Source: Streptomyces sp. ISL-10 (GTDB lineage: Bacteria > Actinomycetota > Actinomycetes > Streptomycetales > Streptomycetaceae). From it: a stretch of DNA of 47,518 nt. The position numbers were made by a program, and so were the translations under genes. Location of the stretch: NCBI RefSeq assembly GCF_018614575.1, contig NZ_JAGGOJ010000044.1:1-47518 (forward strand). Reading direction: 5' to 3'. The notes under the pieces were generated by a model. It made no database searches. It was not told the origin of the DNA and was given only the letters and a program-made list of their open reading frames with translations. The first letter of the stretch is position 1, and each line of letters opens with the position of its first letter. This document shows, piece after piece, positions 9,324 to 17,363 of this stretch.

Positions 9324-9440
9324 TCAGTCCATCTGCCGGGCAGTGCCCAACAATCCGGTCTCGGCGTCGGTGGCCTGCGTCATGACGAACCGGCGGTCCC
9401 ACGACCCCTGCCCGGTCGTCGCGAGCCGCCGGCTCGATGT
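9324..9440 (-). pseudogene. Duplicated C-terminal tail of the gene at 9954-10670
   Basis: On the minus strand this reads WDRRFVMTQATDAETGLLG then TARQMD and a stop. That matches the last residues of the gene at 9954-10670 (RHWVMTSATDAESGLLG then VARRMD and a stop) almost residue for residue, and the DNA is clearly similar too. No in-frame start with a ribosome site is visible in the 150 bp upstream, and reading back runs into bldB in another frame. It is therefore a gene-end remnant, placed on the opposite side of bldB from the intact copy. The 280 bp from here to 9039 contain no gene that I can support, and presumably hold the promoter of the EspI-like gene. Confidence 0.7.
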
Positions 9441-9474
9441 GAAGAGGCCGATGCCCCGGCGTGGAACGGAGGCC

Positions 9475-9708
9475 TCAGCGGAGATCGAACTCGCCGTCCC
9501 GTGCGCCGAGCACGAACGCGCGCCACTCCGCCTCCGTGTACCGAAGCACCGTGTCCGGATCCAGGGAGGAGCGCATGGCGACGGCGCCGCCCGGGAGGTG
9601 CGCGATCTCGACCCGTTCCTCGTCCGGGCTGGTGCCGGGAGGGCCCTGCCACTCGACGTCGGAGATGTCCAGGGCGTACAGCTCGTCCTTCTCCTGCGCG
9701 CTCCCCAT
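9475..9708 (-). CDS. bldB: BldB-type DUF397 developmental protein
   Basis: Small protein of 77 residues with the DUF397 pattern: an N-terminal aromatic/acidic strand (ALDISDVEWQGPPG), VEIAHLPGGAVAMRSSLDPDT, and the closing TEAEWRAFVLGARDGEFDLR. DUF397 proteins are abundant in Streptomyces. The founding developmental member, BldB, is needed for aerial hyphae and antibiotic production, and in S. coelicolor its gene lies beside the ESX genes. The identical context here supports bldB itself over one of the many paralogues. An AAAGGAAC ribosome site precedes the ATG. Length is slightly less than I recall for S. coelicolor BldB. Its biochemical function is not established. Confidence 0.72.
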   Translation of the reverse strand: MGSAQEKDELYALDISDVEWQGPPGTSPDEERVEIAHLPGGAVAMRSSLDPDTVLRYTEAEWRAFVLGARDGEFDLR

Positions 9709-9816
9709 CAGGGTTCCTTTCGCTACAGCCGACAGCCGACATTCGGCAGCCGGGTGAACGGCCCAAGTGCCTCGTGGCGCCGCGTAGTTCGGCGTCGCTC
9801 TCCGTCACCGTGGAAC

Positions 9817-9822
9817 ATCCTA
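9817..9822 (-). promoter_or_regulatory. Candidate -10 element upstream of bldB
   Basis: The minus strand carries TAGGAT 109 bp upstream of the bldB ATG, a good fit to the actinobacterial -10 consensus. No convincing -35 hexamer lies 16-19 bp further upstream. The gap between bldB and the next gene upstream (9709-9953, 245 bp) has no other gene. Confidence 0.35.
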
Positions 9823-9953
9823 GGCCAGTGGGCCGGGCAGGTGGGCGACTTCGGGGACCGCCCTCGGCGAGGTGACGTGGTCGTCGGCGAGCGGCCGTTC
9901 ACCCCTTCGTGGCGTCCGCCGGAGCATCGCGTCCGCGGACCTCACACGCAGGG

Positions 9954-10670
9954 TCAGTCCATCCGGCGGGCCACACCGAGCAGACCGGACTCCGCGTCCG
10001 TCGCGCTCGTCATGACCCAGTGGCGCTCACGTCCGGCGCACCAGAGCGTGACGCCGTCCGCCAGCGTCGGCAGAGCATCGATTTCGCCCTGGGCAAGCCC
10101 CAGGATGCGTCCGATCTGCTGCGCTTCCTGCGGCGAGACCCTCTGGACACCGACCAGCGTCGCGGAACGCAACAACCGCGGCGCCACCGGACTCAGATAC
10201 GGCAGAAGCGTCAGAACGGACTGCCACGGCGAAGACACCACGCGCCCGCGCGGGGGCCGCATACCGCAGTCGCGCACCACTACGACGGGACTGCCGACGG
10301 TCGCACCCATCGGAGGCACACGGCCCACGTCATGGAGCGTGATGCACTCCAGGCCCGCGCCGGCCGCCTGGGCCAGAACGCTCCACTCCCGTGCGCGCCC
10401 GGTCTCCACCGCGACCCTGGCGCCGGTGCCCGCCGCCCGAAGTGCCAGTACCTGCGCGGTCCACAGGCCGCCGATCAGCAGCACGTCGTACGGGGTCGAG
10501 CGGTGGAAGCCCACCATCTGCGGACGACCCTCGGCGTCGTCGCCGATGACCACGCCGTCGTCGCCCACCGGCAGGGAGAGGGCGCCGAGGTGGTCGGCGG
10601 CCATGGTGTGCCCCGCGTGACGCGGGCCGATCAGGCCCCGCAGACCCTTCGACATTCCGGCACGACCCAT
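9954..10670 (-). CDS. Unrecognised ESX-locus protein downstream of eccE
   Basis: A 238-residue protein I cannot place in a named family. No signal peptide or convincing membrane helix is visible. It alternates short beta-like strands (DGVVIGDDAEGRPQMVGF, YDVLLIGGLWTAQVLALRAAGTGARVAVET) with helices, suggesting a soluble alpha/beta fold. It is translationally coupled to eccE: the eccE stop and this ATG overlap as TGATG at 10672-10668. That coupling and its place between eccE and bldB suggest a dedicated ESX accessory protein. A second copy of its last 30 or so residues lies beyond bldB (see 9324-9440). Confidence 0.8.
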   Translation of the reverse strand: MGRAGMSKGLRGLIGPRHAGHTMAADHLGALSLPVGDDGVVIGDDAEGRPQMVGFHRSTPYDVLLIGGLWTAQVLALRAAGTGARVAVETGRAREWSVLAQAAGAGLECITLHDVGRVPPMGATVGSPVVVVRDCGMRPPRGRVVSSPWQSVLTLLPYLSPVAPRLLRSATLVGVQRVSPQEAQQIGRILGLAQGEIDALPTLADGVTLWCAGRERHWVMTSATDAESGLLGVARRMD

Positions 10671-12004
10671 CACCGAGCACCTCCCAGAGGCATCGTCGCG
10701 AGCACGCCGGGCAGCTGTTCGCGGTCCAGTCGCAGCAGACCGACCTTCGCGGTGCGCGCAGCCTGCTCCAACGCGCGCCGCACTCCGACCAGTTCCGTGT
10801 CCGAGCCACCCGTGATCCGTACGTGGCCGCCCACGTCCATCGCTCCCTGGCGTGATCCGCGCCGCACGGTGAGGCTGAACGTGGTCGCGTACGCGGGGAC
10901 CGCGGTGAGCAGCGACACCAGTTTCGGCAGGGGAGCCGCTCCCCGCCCGAGCTCGGGCCACCGGCCGACCGCGTACGTGGTGTGCCACCGGTCGTCGCAC
11001 CGCCAGACCCGTGAGGTCTCCGCCGTACGGCGCGCGGGTGCCGCGTCGGGCCGCCCGGCGCGGGCCGCCGCGCGCGGACTGGCGCATGCCGCGGTCGCGA
11101 CAGTGGAGTTCAGCTCTTCCTGATCCAGGACGACGGCCTGGAAGCCCGCTCCGGTGACACGGCTCGCGACATGGTCCGCGACGCGCACCAGACAGCGCTG
11201 GGCCCCTTCGAAACCGCCCCCACGGGCCTCCACGGCCTCCGGGCAGAGTTCCGGATCGATCTTCACGGCCACCCAGGTCATCCGCAGCGCGGGCGCGCCC
11301 GTCCGGTCCTGGAGCGGCGCGTACGAAAGCCGGGCCACCGACTGCTGGGGGAGGTGGGGCGCCGGAGCCGGACGAACCTGCTGCACCAACTGCACCGACT
11401 CGACCACGATGTCGTCCACCGCAAGGGCATCGCCCAGGAGGGAAAGGGGGAGTGCACGGGCGCCGAACGCCGGCCGCAGCGCCGACCCGCTGGCCTCGAC
11501 GCGCACCACGGCGGTCAGGAAGGTGCCGTCACCCAGCATTCCGACGGTGCGACGGTTCCGGTCGACGAACGGAGAGGGGCGCAGGCCCGGAACGCTCTCG
11601 GTGACAGGCGCCAGGGAGAGGTCGGCGTCGGGCGCCGCAGGAGCCGTGCTCCGCCTGCGCGTACGCAACGACATGGCCGTGGCCAGCCAGTCCTGAAGGG
11701 CGTGGCCACGGCGGCGGATCACCGCGAGCAGCACCAGCAGCCCCGCGACGACACACGTCGGCACGAGCCACAGACCGCCCAGTGCGAATCCGACCGCGAC
11801 CAGGGCCAGCGCCGCCTCCACCAGCACCAGTTGTCGCAACTGGAACGGGCCGAGACGGCTGGTGCGCGACAGAGGGCGCAGTGTTGTCACCGCCGGAACG
11901 CCCTGCGCGGCAGGCGTAGTCGGCGCATTGCTGCGTTGCCGTCGGGAAGTACCAGGGGCCTGACCGGTGGTCCGCCCGTTCCGCGCACGCGTCGCCGTAC
12001 CCAT
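10670..12004 (-). CDS. eccE: ESX membrane complex protein EccE
   Basis: Membrane component of the type VII secretion machine, about 444 residues. Two adjacent hydrophobic helices lie near residues 50-95 (LVLVEAALALVAVGFALGGL and VPTCVVAGLLVLLAVI) after a basic N-terminus, followed by a long soluble domain. The EccE pattern is seen in DRNRRTVGMLGDGTFLTAVVRVE, SYAPLQDR, RCLVRVADHVASRV, and a C-terminal TKVGLLRLDREQLPGVLATMPLGG-type ending (here AKVGLLRLDREQLPGVLATM). The start at 12004 is chosen for its GAGGGGG ten bases upstream; the frame runs further up but would enter eccB's promoter region. It diverges from eccB. Confidence 0.88.
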   Translation of the reverse strand: MGTATRARNGRTTGQAPGTSRRQRSNAPTTPAAQGVPAVTTLRPLSRTSRLGPFQLRQLVLVEAALALVAVGFALGGLWLVPTCVVAGLLVLLAVIRRRGHALQDWLATAMSLRTRRRSTAPAAPDADLSLAPVTESVPGLRPSPFVDRNRRTVGMLGDGTFLTAVVRVEASGSALRPAFGARALPLSLLGDALAVDDIVVESVQLVQQVRPAPAPHLPQQSVARLSYAPLQDRTGAPALRMTWVAVKIDPELCPEAVEARGGGFEGAQRCLVRVADHVASRVTGAGFQAVVLDQEELNSTVATAACASPRAAARAGRPDAAPARRTAETSRVWRCDDRWHTTYAVGRWPELGRGAAPLPKLVSLLTAVPAYATTFSLTVRRGSRQGAMDVGGHVRITGGSDTELVGVRRALEQAARTAKVGLLRLDREQLPGVLATMPLGGAR

Positions 12005-12183
12005 CGCCGCGTTGCCCCCTCGTGTCCGTAATAACCAAATTCTTATGGGCGTTGACCGGGCGATCACCCTACCTGAGCAGTGAGACGCAAGCGCCAGCAG
12101 GCATAGTAGGGGCGGCAGGACGGCAGGCCGTTCCGATGAGTGTGGGAACCTGGTCGCCCAGCGGGGAGAGGGACAGCGAACAG

Positions 12184-13710
12184 ATGGCATCACGACGGGA
12201 CGAACTGAACGCCTACACCTTCGCGAAGCGGAGGCTGATTGCACAGTTCGTGCAGCCGAATGCGACCGGCTCGGAGGAAGGTGCACCGCGCCCGCTGCGT
12301 GCGGTGGCTCCCGGAGCGATCGTCGGTGTGGTGGTTCTCGCGATTTTCGGCGCCTGGGGGATGTTCAAGCCGGTCGCCCCCAAGGACTGGGACAAGCCGG
12401 GTGAGAACGTCATCATCGCCAGCAAGTCCACCACTCGCTACGTCGTGCTCACCACCGGGAAGAAGACGCAGCTGCATCCGGTCCTGAACATGTCGTCGGC
12501 CAAGCTCCTGCTCAACCCGGACAAGGGCAAGGTCATCAACGTCGACGAGTCGGTCCTCGACAGCGGCAAGATTCCGCACGGCGCCACGCTGGGCATCCCG
12601 TACGCCCCCGACCGTCTGCCCGACAGCAAGGAAGCCGGCGCGGCCAAGCGCTGGGCCGTGTGCGAGCGGCCGGGCGAGGGCGGCCGGGCGATCCAGAAGG
12701 CGGCCTTCGTCCTCGCCGAGCGCGAGGAGAAGAAGACGGAAGGCGCGAACCGTCTGAGCGGCGGCGAACTGCTCTACGTCGAAGGCCCGGACAAGACCCG
12801 CTACGTGGTCGATGCGGCGGGCACGGCCTACCGCGTGGACAAGGACGAACTGCTGCTGCGTCAGCTGGTCGGCCAGGACCGCGCCGCGCAGCGGGTGTCC
12901 GAGGCCTGGCTCGCCACCCTTCACCAGGGCGACACCATCACGTTCCCGACCGTCCAAGGGGAGGTCGGCACCCCTGCCGGCATCCCCGGTGAGCTCGACC
13001 CCCAGGTCAACAAGGTCGGCATGGTCCTGTCCGCGACGAGCGGCACGAAGAAGCAGATGTACGTGGTCCTGCAGGGACGGGTCGCCCCCGTGTCGGACTT
13101 CACCGCCAAGCTGCTGCTCAACAGCCGGCAGCTCGTCGACCTCGGCCAGGCCGGCCAGGCGACCGCGGTCAGCGGCGGCGCCTTCCAGCCGGGCCGGGCG
13201 TTCGGCCAGGACAAGAAGTGGCCGCAGGCGGCACCGGTGCCCGTCAACGACACGAGCACCGCCGAAGACAGCCGCAACACGGTGTGCAACGTCCTGCGAT
13301 CGGTGGACGCCGACAGCGGAGCCACCACACTCAGCACCTGGGCGGGCACCGACTTCCCCGCCACCATGCCGACCGGTTCCAGCAGCGCCTACGTCACGCC
13401 CGGATCCGGCCAGCTGTTCCGCCAGTTCAAGGGTTCCACGACCGGCAGCGGCTTCCTCTTCCTCGTGACCGACACCGGGCTGCGCTACGCGATGCAGTCC
13501 AACGGCGACAGCGCCACCGACGATTCCGGCATCGGCTCCTCCGGTTCGGCTGCGGACAAGCAGGCGCGTCAGGCGGAGGCCCAGCAGGCCCAGAACCGGC
13601 TCGGTTACAAGGGCGTCGACCCGCTGCCCATCCCCGCGGAATGGTCGACGTTCCTGCCCACCGGGCCGCGTCTGTCGACCGGGGCCGCGCGGCAGCCCCA
13701 GGGCTCGTGA
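12184..13710 (+). CDS. eccB: ESX membrane complex protein EccB
   Basis: Core ESX component: a short cytoplasmic N-terminus, one membrane helix, and a large extracytoplasmic domain with internal repeats. From the ATG at 12184 it begins MASRRDELNAYTFAKRRLIA, the conserved EccB opening. A single helix, AIVGVVVLAIFGAWGMF, lies near residues 46-62. The domain then shows the EccB strings RYVVLTTGKKTQLHPVLNMS, SAKLLLN, HGATLGIPYAPDRLP, WAVCERP, and near the end LYFVTDTGLRYA-like FLFLVTDTGLRYAMQ. About 508 residues, normal for the family. The frame is open from 12022, but the conserved opening plus GGGAGAGGG upstream fix the start. The 179-bp gap to divergent eccE should hold both promoters. Confidence 0.93.
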   Translation: MASRRDELNAYTFAKRRLIAQFVQPNATGSEEGAPRPLRAVAPGAIVGVVVLAIFGAWGMFKPVAPKDWDKPGENVIIASKSTTRYVVLTTGKKTQLHPVLNMSSAKLLLNPDKGKVINVDESVLDSGKIPHGATLGIPYAPDRLPDSKEAGAAKRWAVCERPGEGGRAIQKAAFVLAEREEKKTEGANRLSGGELLYVEGPDKTRYVVDAAGTAYRVDKDELLLRQLVGQDRAAQRVSEAWLATLHQGDTITFPTVQGEVGTPAGIPGELDPQVNKVGMVLSATSGTKKQMYVVLQGRVAPVSDFTAKLLLNSRQLVDLGQAGQATAVSGGAFQPGRAFGQDKKWPQAAPVPVNDTSTAEDSRNTVCNVLRSVDADSGATTLSTWAGTDFPATMPTGSSSAYVTPGSGQLFRQFKGSTTGSGFLFLVTDTGLRYAMQSNGDSATDDSGIGSSGSAADKQARQAEAQQAQNRLGYKGVDPLPIPAEWSTFLPTGPRLSTGAARQPQGS

Positions 13711-13724
13711 GGGCCGGTACGAAG

Positions 13725-14969
13725 ATGACGAACACCACCCGGCGCCTGCTCACCGCCGCGGCCGCCACCGTGCTCACGGTCATCGGCCTGCCCATGACCA
13801 CCGCGGCGGCGGATGACAGCACGCAGTGCACCTTTCCCGGGAAGAAGTACGAAGGCCGCCCCTGGTCGCTCCAGCGCGTCCTGCTGGACGAGTTGTGGAA
13901 GCAGTCGACCGGCAAGGGGGTTCGCGTGGCCGTCATCGACACCGGCGTCGACGTCAAGAACCCCCAGCTGACGAAGGCCGTGGACACCAAGAGCGGCGTG
14001 AACCTGATCCCGAAGAACATCAAGGACGACAACGGGAACAAGATCGAGCGCGGCAAGGAGAACGGCACCACGGACACGGTGGGGCACGGCACCAAGGTGG
14101 CCGGCATCATCGCCGCCCGCCCTGCCAAGGGCACCGGTTTCGTCGGTCTTGCGCGGGACGCCACGATCATCCCGATCCAGCAGAACGACGCGGACGGCCA
14201 CGGCACCGCCGAGACCCTGGCCCGGGCGATCCGGCACGCGATCGACGAAGAGGCCGACGTCATCAACATCTCGCAGGACACGGCCAATGCCGTGGAACCG
14301 GCACCCGCGCTCAAGCAGGCCGTGGACGCCGCCCTGGCGAAGGAGATCGTCGTCGTCGCGTCGGCGGGCAACGACGGACTGGGTGGCAACGTCAAGCGGA
14401 CCTACCCCGCCTCGTACGACGGCGTGCTGGCCGTCGCGTCGTCGGACCGCAACAACGAACGGGCCCAGTTCTCCCAGTCCGGCGACTTCGTCGGCGTGGC
14501 CGCCCCGGGCGTCGACATGATCTCCACCGTGCCGGGAGGCGGCCACTGCGCCGACACCGGCACGAGCTTCTCCGCTCCCTACGTCGCCGGCCTGGCCGCC
14601 CTGGTCAAGGCCAAGCACGGCGACTGGACCCAGGAGCAGATCGTCGCCCAGATCCAGCAGACCGCGGAACGCTCGATCGCCGGCCATGACCGCCTCGTCG
14701 GCTGGGGAGTGGTCGACCCCGTCCGGGCCCTGACCGAGGACGACAAGCCGATCGAGAAGCCGGTGGCACATGAAGGCGTCACCCGCGCGGAGGCCCCGAC
14801 CCCGGCCGAACTGCACCTGGGCGAGACGCCGGAGGAACGCAACGCCCGCCTCGCGACGTACGTCATGGTGGGTGGGGGTGTGCTGGTCGCGGCGATCACG
14901 GGCGCGGCGGTCGCTCTCCGCGACTCCCGGCGCAGGAGCCGAAGGGTCGCGCGGCAGGCGGCCGGCTGA
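13725..14969 (+). CDS. mycP1: Mycosin 1 (S8 subtilisin-like ESX protease)
   Basis: Membrane-anchored serine protease of the ESX system, about 414 residues. It has a signal peptide (LLTAAAATVLTVIGLPMTTAAA) and the conserved mycosin opening with a cysteine (STQCTFPGKK). The catalytic triad is Asp in VAVIDTGVDV (about residue 69), His in GHGTKVAGI (about 121), and Ser in GTSFSAPYVAGLAAL (about 283), with the oxyanion Asn in VASAGNDG. A C-terminal helix (YVMVGGGVLVAAITGAAVAL) is followed by a basic tail. An in-frame GTG at 13707 overlaps the eccB stop as GTGA and is an alternative start; I prefer the ATG at 13725 because GAGGG lies upstream of it. Mycosins stabilise the secretion complex and cleave selected substrates. 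Confidence 0.92.
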   Translation: MTNTTRRLLTAAAATVLTVIGLPMTTAAADDSTQCTFPGKKYEGRPWSLQRVLLDELWKQSTGKGVRVAVIDTGVDVKNPQLTKAVDTKSGVNLIPKNIKDDNGNKIERGKENGTTDTVGHGTKVAGIIAARPAKGTGFVGLARDATIIPIQQNDADGHGTAETLARAIRHAIDEEADVINISQDTANAVEPAPALKQAVDAALAKEIVVVASAGNDGLGGNVKRTYPASYDGVLAVASSDRNNERAQFSQSGDFVGVAAPGVDMISTVPGGGHCADTGTSFSAPYVAGLAALVKAKHGDWTQEQIVAQIQQTAERSIAGHDRLVGWGVVDPVRALTEDDKPIEKPVAHEGVTRAEAPTPAELHLGETPEERNARLATYVMVGGGVLVAAITGAAVALRDSRRRSRRVARQAAG

Positions 14970-15065
14970 GGCAGTTGTGCCAAGATCGTGACAGGGCGGT
15001 GACGATTGCAGCCGCACACGGCGTGGCCGGGTCGAAGTGTTGAAGTCCCGTGACGGATAAGACAC

Positions 15066-15094
15066 TTGGGACTGTCATACCTGGTGGTTAGAGT
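15066..15094 (+). promoter_or_regulatory. Vegetative-type promoter of the secreted-pair operon
   Basis: TTGGGA at 15066-15071 and TAGAGT at 15089-15094 are separated by exactly 17 bp, a good match to the principal sigma factor consensus. The predicted start of transcription is near 15101, giving a leader of about 75 bases before the GTG at 15177. The gap from the mycosin 1 stop (14970-15065) shows no gene. Confidence 0.6.
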
Positions 15095-15176
15095 GGTATC
15101 CGATGCAATCGGTGGATGGCGAGTCACCACGATCGCAATGCAGGACGGCTGTAGCAAACGGGGAGGAATGGGCATC

Positions 15177-15644
15177 GTGCTTCCGGCAGAGGGTGGGGGC
15201 GGCTCGAGTGGCACGAGCGATCTCGAGCGCGGCGTAGGTGCGCTGAAGCGGTTTCAGACGCGGGTGAACAAGCTGCTGAGCGAGCTGGAGGAGAGCGCGG
15301 CCGGCGGGACGAAGATGTCGGCTCAGACGATCTCCCGCGCTTCGTTGAGCGGCCAAAGCATGGCTGAATTCCCGGAGGCAGAGGGGCTCTACGCGCAGTA
15401 CAACCGGGTCCATCAGTCCCTTGTCAGGCTTTCCAAGTCGCTCGGAGACCAGATCACGGTCCTGAGTATCGGTGTGCATGCCGCGGACGTCGGTTTCGAC
15501 AACGTCGAAGAGGATAAGAGGCGCGAATTCGCGGCGATCCAGGCGCGTATCGATCGGGAGCGTGCGGCGGCTGAGGGGAAGAGCGACAAGCCGCAAGCGC
15601 CGACCAACAATGACAAGTCTTCTGATGGGGGGACGTACCGATGA
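15177..15644 (+). CDS. Helical ESX-associated protein, probable partner of the 565-aa substrate
   Basis: A 155-residue protein with no recognised family. It opens with a Gly/Ser-rich segment, then is almost all helix-forming and rich in Leu, Arg, Glu and Gln (GALKRFQTRVNKLLSELEES; YNRVHQSLVRLSKSLGDQIT; a charged REFAAIQARIDRERAAAEG near the end). That looks like a helical hairpin or coiled coil with a disordered tail, similar in layout to ESX small partners but without a WxG. GGAGGA stands nine bases before the GTG at 15177, while the ATG at 15168 overlaps that site, so GTG is the start. Its stop overlaps the next start as ATGA, which implies near-equal synthesis with the 565-aa protein. Confidence 0.8.
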   Translation: MLPAEGGGGSSGTSDLERGVGALKRFQTRVNKLLSELEESAAGGTKMSAQTISRASLSGQSMAEFPEAEGLYAQYNRVHQSLVRLSKSLGDQITVLSIGVHAADVGFDNVEEDKRREFAAIQARIDRERAAAEGKSDKPQAPTNNDKSSDGGTYR

Positions 15645-17338
15645 CCGAGAACGCGCCGGAGCTGAGCCCCAAGGAGCAACGCGAACAGGACCTGGCACGA
15701 GTCCAGGCCCAGCTCGGGGTTACCGACATGACCAGGACGGTCACGTCGGTGATGGGCAGCATCTTCGGAGGCGACTCCAACGGTCCTGGGCCGTTCGCGA
15801 GGAGCGACTTCGAAGGAAGGCAGCTCAACGACCTGATCGACCTGGTCGAAAACACCAACCCGGCGGATCTCGAAAACGCCGGCAATGCTCTGTGGAGCGC
15901 CAGGGACGCCCTCAGGGACGCGGCTGGGGAGCTCCTGTCGTACGTGAACAAGGTCGAATGGAAGGGTGAGTCCGGCGAGGAGTTCAAGTCCTTCGGACGC
16001 GCCCTGGCCGGACATGCGGGAGAACTCGCGAAGTTCGCAGATGTAGCGGGTACGCAGATCACTGTTGCGGGCACAGGCCTCGCCTCCGTGAAGATGCCCC
16101 CGCGCGACACCCGGGCGGTGAAGCGGAAGCCCGAGAGCATCCCGCCGGAAGAGCGTGCTGCCAACAAGGCGGAGTACGACAAGGCGGTGCAGGTCGAGAA
16201 GGACCGCCAAGAAGCCATCAACCAGATGTACAAGTTGGCGTCCTACTACGCGGTGTCTGAACAGACGCTGGCGGCGCAGGAACCCCCCGAGTTCAAACGG
16301 ACACTGAAGGCGAATGTGCCGCCGCCCTCGGCGACGTACAGTCAGCCGCAGCGTGAGGCCGCTGCAAACGCTGGACTGGCGGACGGGGCATCAAGGGACG
16401 ACCTGTCGGATGCCGGCTCCAGGAGCTCGGAAGGCTCGACGCGCACGGAACCCGTTGGCACAGTCGCACCGGCTCGACAGACCAACACGTCAATGGAGAT
16501 CGACAGTGTCCTGACCCAGACTCCACCGACGACGCCGGCTCCTCAGGCCCCGGTTTCGCCCCCCACCGGACCGAACCCATCTCCGACCTCGCCCATGCCA
16601 CCAGTGGCTCCCTTCCTCAACCAGACGAAGGGCGGTCCCCGACCCCTGCAATCCACCGGACTGCCGCGCACCACTGGACCCGCCAAGGGTCCCGTGGGCC
16701 GAGTAGGTGGGTCTGAAACCACCCCCGCCGTAGGACGTCCGGGCCCGTCGAACGGCAAGGGCGGCCAGCCGCCTATGGGACGCACAGGCGGCCCTGGTCC
16801 ACTCAACGCGACGAACCAGAATCCTGGCGTCGGCCGCGCCGGTGGTCCTCCGAACGCACCGGTGGGACGAGGTGCCAATCAGCAGCCCACACGGGCGTCA
16901 CGGACTGGGCGGACGGACGGGATCATTGGGGGAAGGCCGCAGCGCCCTACGGGCCCCTCATCCGCCTCTCGTATTCCGGGCGGGAAGGTCATCGGCGTGG
17001 ATGCGACGCCGACGGGGCGCACCGGCGGGGGACGGATCGGCCAGCATGGCGTAGTCGGATCACCGCCCGCGAACACCGGTGCGCGGACCGGTGCGCGGCC
17101 CGTCGCCGGGCCGAACGGAGTCGTGGGCACACCGCGTGCCGGCGCAACGGGCTCACGTCCTGGCGCTGGTGGCTTCACACAAGGCGGTTCGGGTCTTGCT
17201 CGCGGAGCCAGGAACCGTGAGAAGGCCGAGAACGAGGAGCAGGAGCGCACGGAGTCGTCGCGTCCTGACTACCTGACGGAAGACGAAGAGACCTGGGAGG
17301 CACGGCGCCGCAACGCCGTTCCCCCGGTAATCGACTAG
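15641..17338 (+). CDS. EspB-like ESX substrate: WxG helical domain, YxxxE signal, Gly/Pro-rich tail
   Basis: A 565-residue protein with the hallmarks of a large ESX substrate. Residues 1-150 or so are helical, with W107-K-G109 in VEWKGESGEEF. Helices continue to about 215, ending with Y203-AVS-E207, a match to the general ESX secretion motif Yxxx(D/E). From about 215 to the end it is Pro/Gly/Thr-rich and disordered, with many GR(T/A/V)GG-like repeats, closing in an acidic/basic tail (NREKAENEEQERTESS). No signal peptide is seen, as expected for ESX cargo. The plan resembles mycobacterial EspB, but equivalence is inference. It overlaps the 155-aa gene by four bases and is followed 25 bp on by a second mycosin. 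Confidence 0.85.
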   Translation: MTENAPELSPKEQREQDLARVQAQLGVTDMTRTVTSVMGSIFGGDSNGPGPFARSDFEGRQLNDLIDLVENTNPADLENAGNALWSARDALRDAAGELLSYVNKVEWKGESGEEFKSFGRALAGHAGELAKFADVAGTQITVAGTGLASVKMPPRDTRAVKRKPESIPPEERAANKAEYDKAVQVEKDRQEAINQMYKLASYYAVSEQTLAAQEPPEFKRTLKANVPPPSATYSQPQREAAANAGLADGASRDDLSDAGSRSSEGSTRTEPVGTVAPARQTNTSMEIDSVLTQTPPTTPAPQAPVSPPTGPNPSPTSPMPPVAPFLNQTKGGPRPLQSTGLPRTTGPAKGPVGRVGGSETTPAVGRPGPSNGKGGQPPMGRTGGPGPLNATNQNPGVGRAGGPPNAPVGRGANQQPTRASRTGRTDGIIGGRPQRPTGPSSASRIPGGKVIGVDATPTGRTGGGRIGQHGVVGSPPANTGARTGARPVAGPNGVVGTPRAGATGSRPGAGGFTQGGSGLARGARNREKAENEEQERTESSRPDYLTEDEETWEARRRNAVPPVID

Positions 17339-17363
17339 GCACAGGGAAGGTTCGGAAGCCAGG

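Noticed and set aside
9312..9875. 187-aa plus-strand ORF across bldB
   Set aside because: Antisense shadow of bldB and its flanks, with proline/arginine bias.
12022..12183. 54-codon N-terminal extension of eccB
   Set aside because: The conserved EccB opening and the ribosome site both point to 12184; the extension covers the divergent promoter region.
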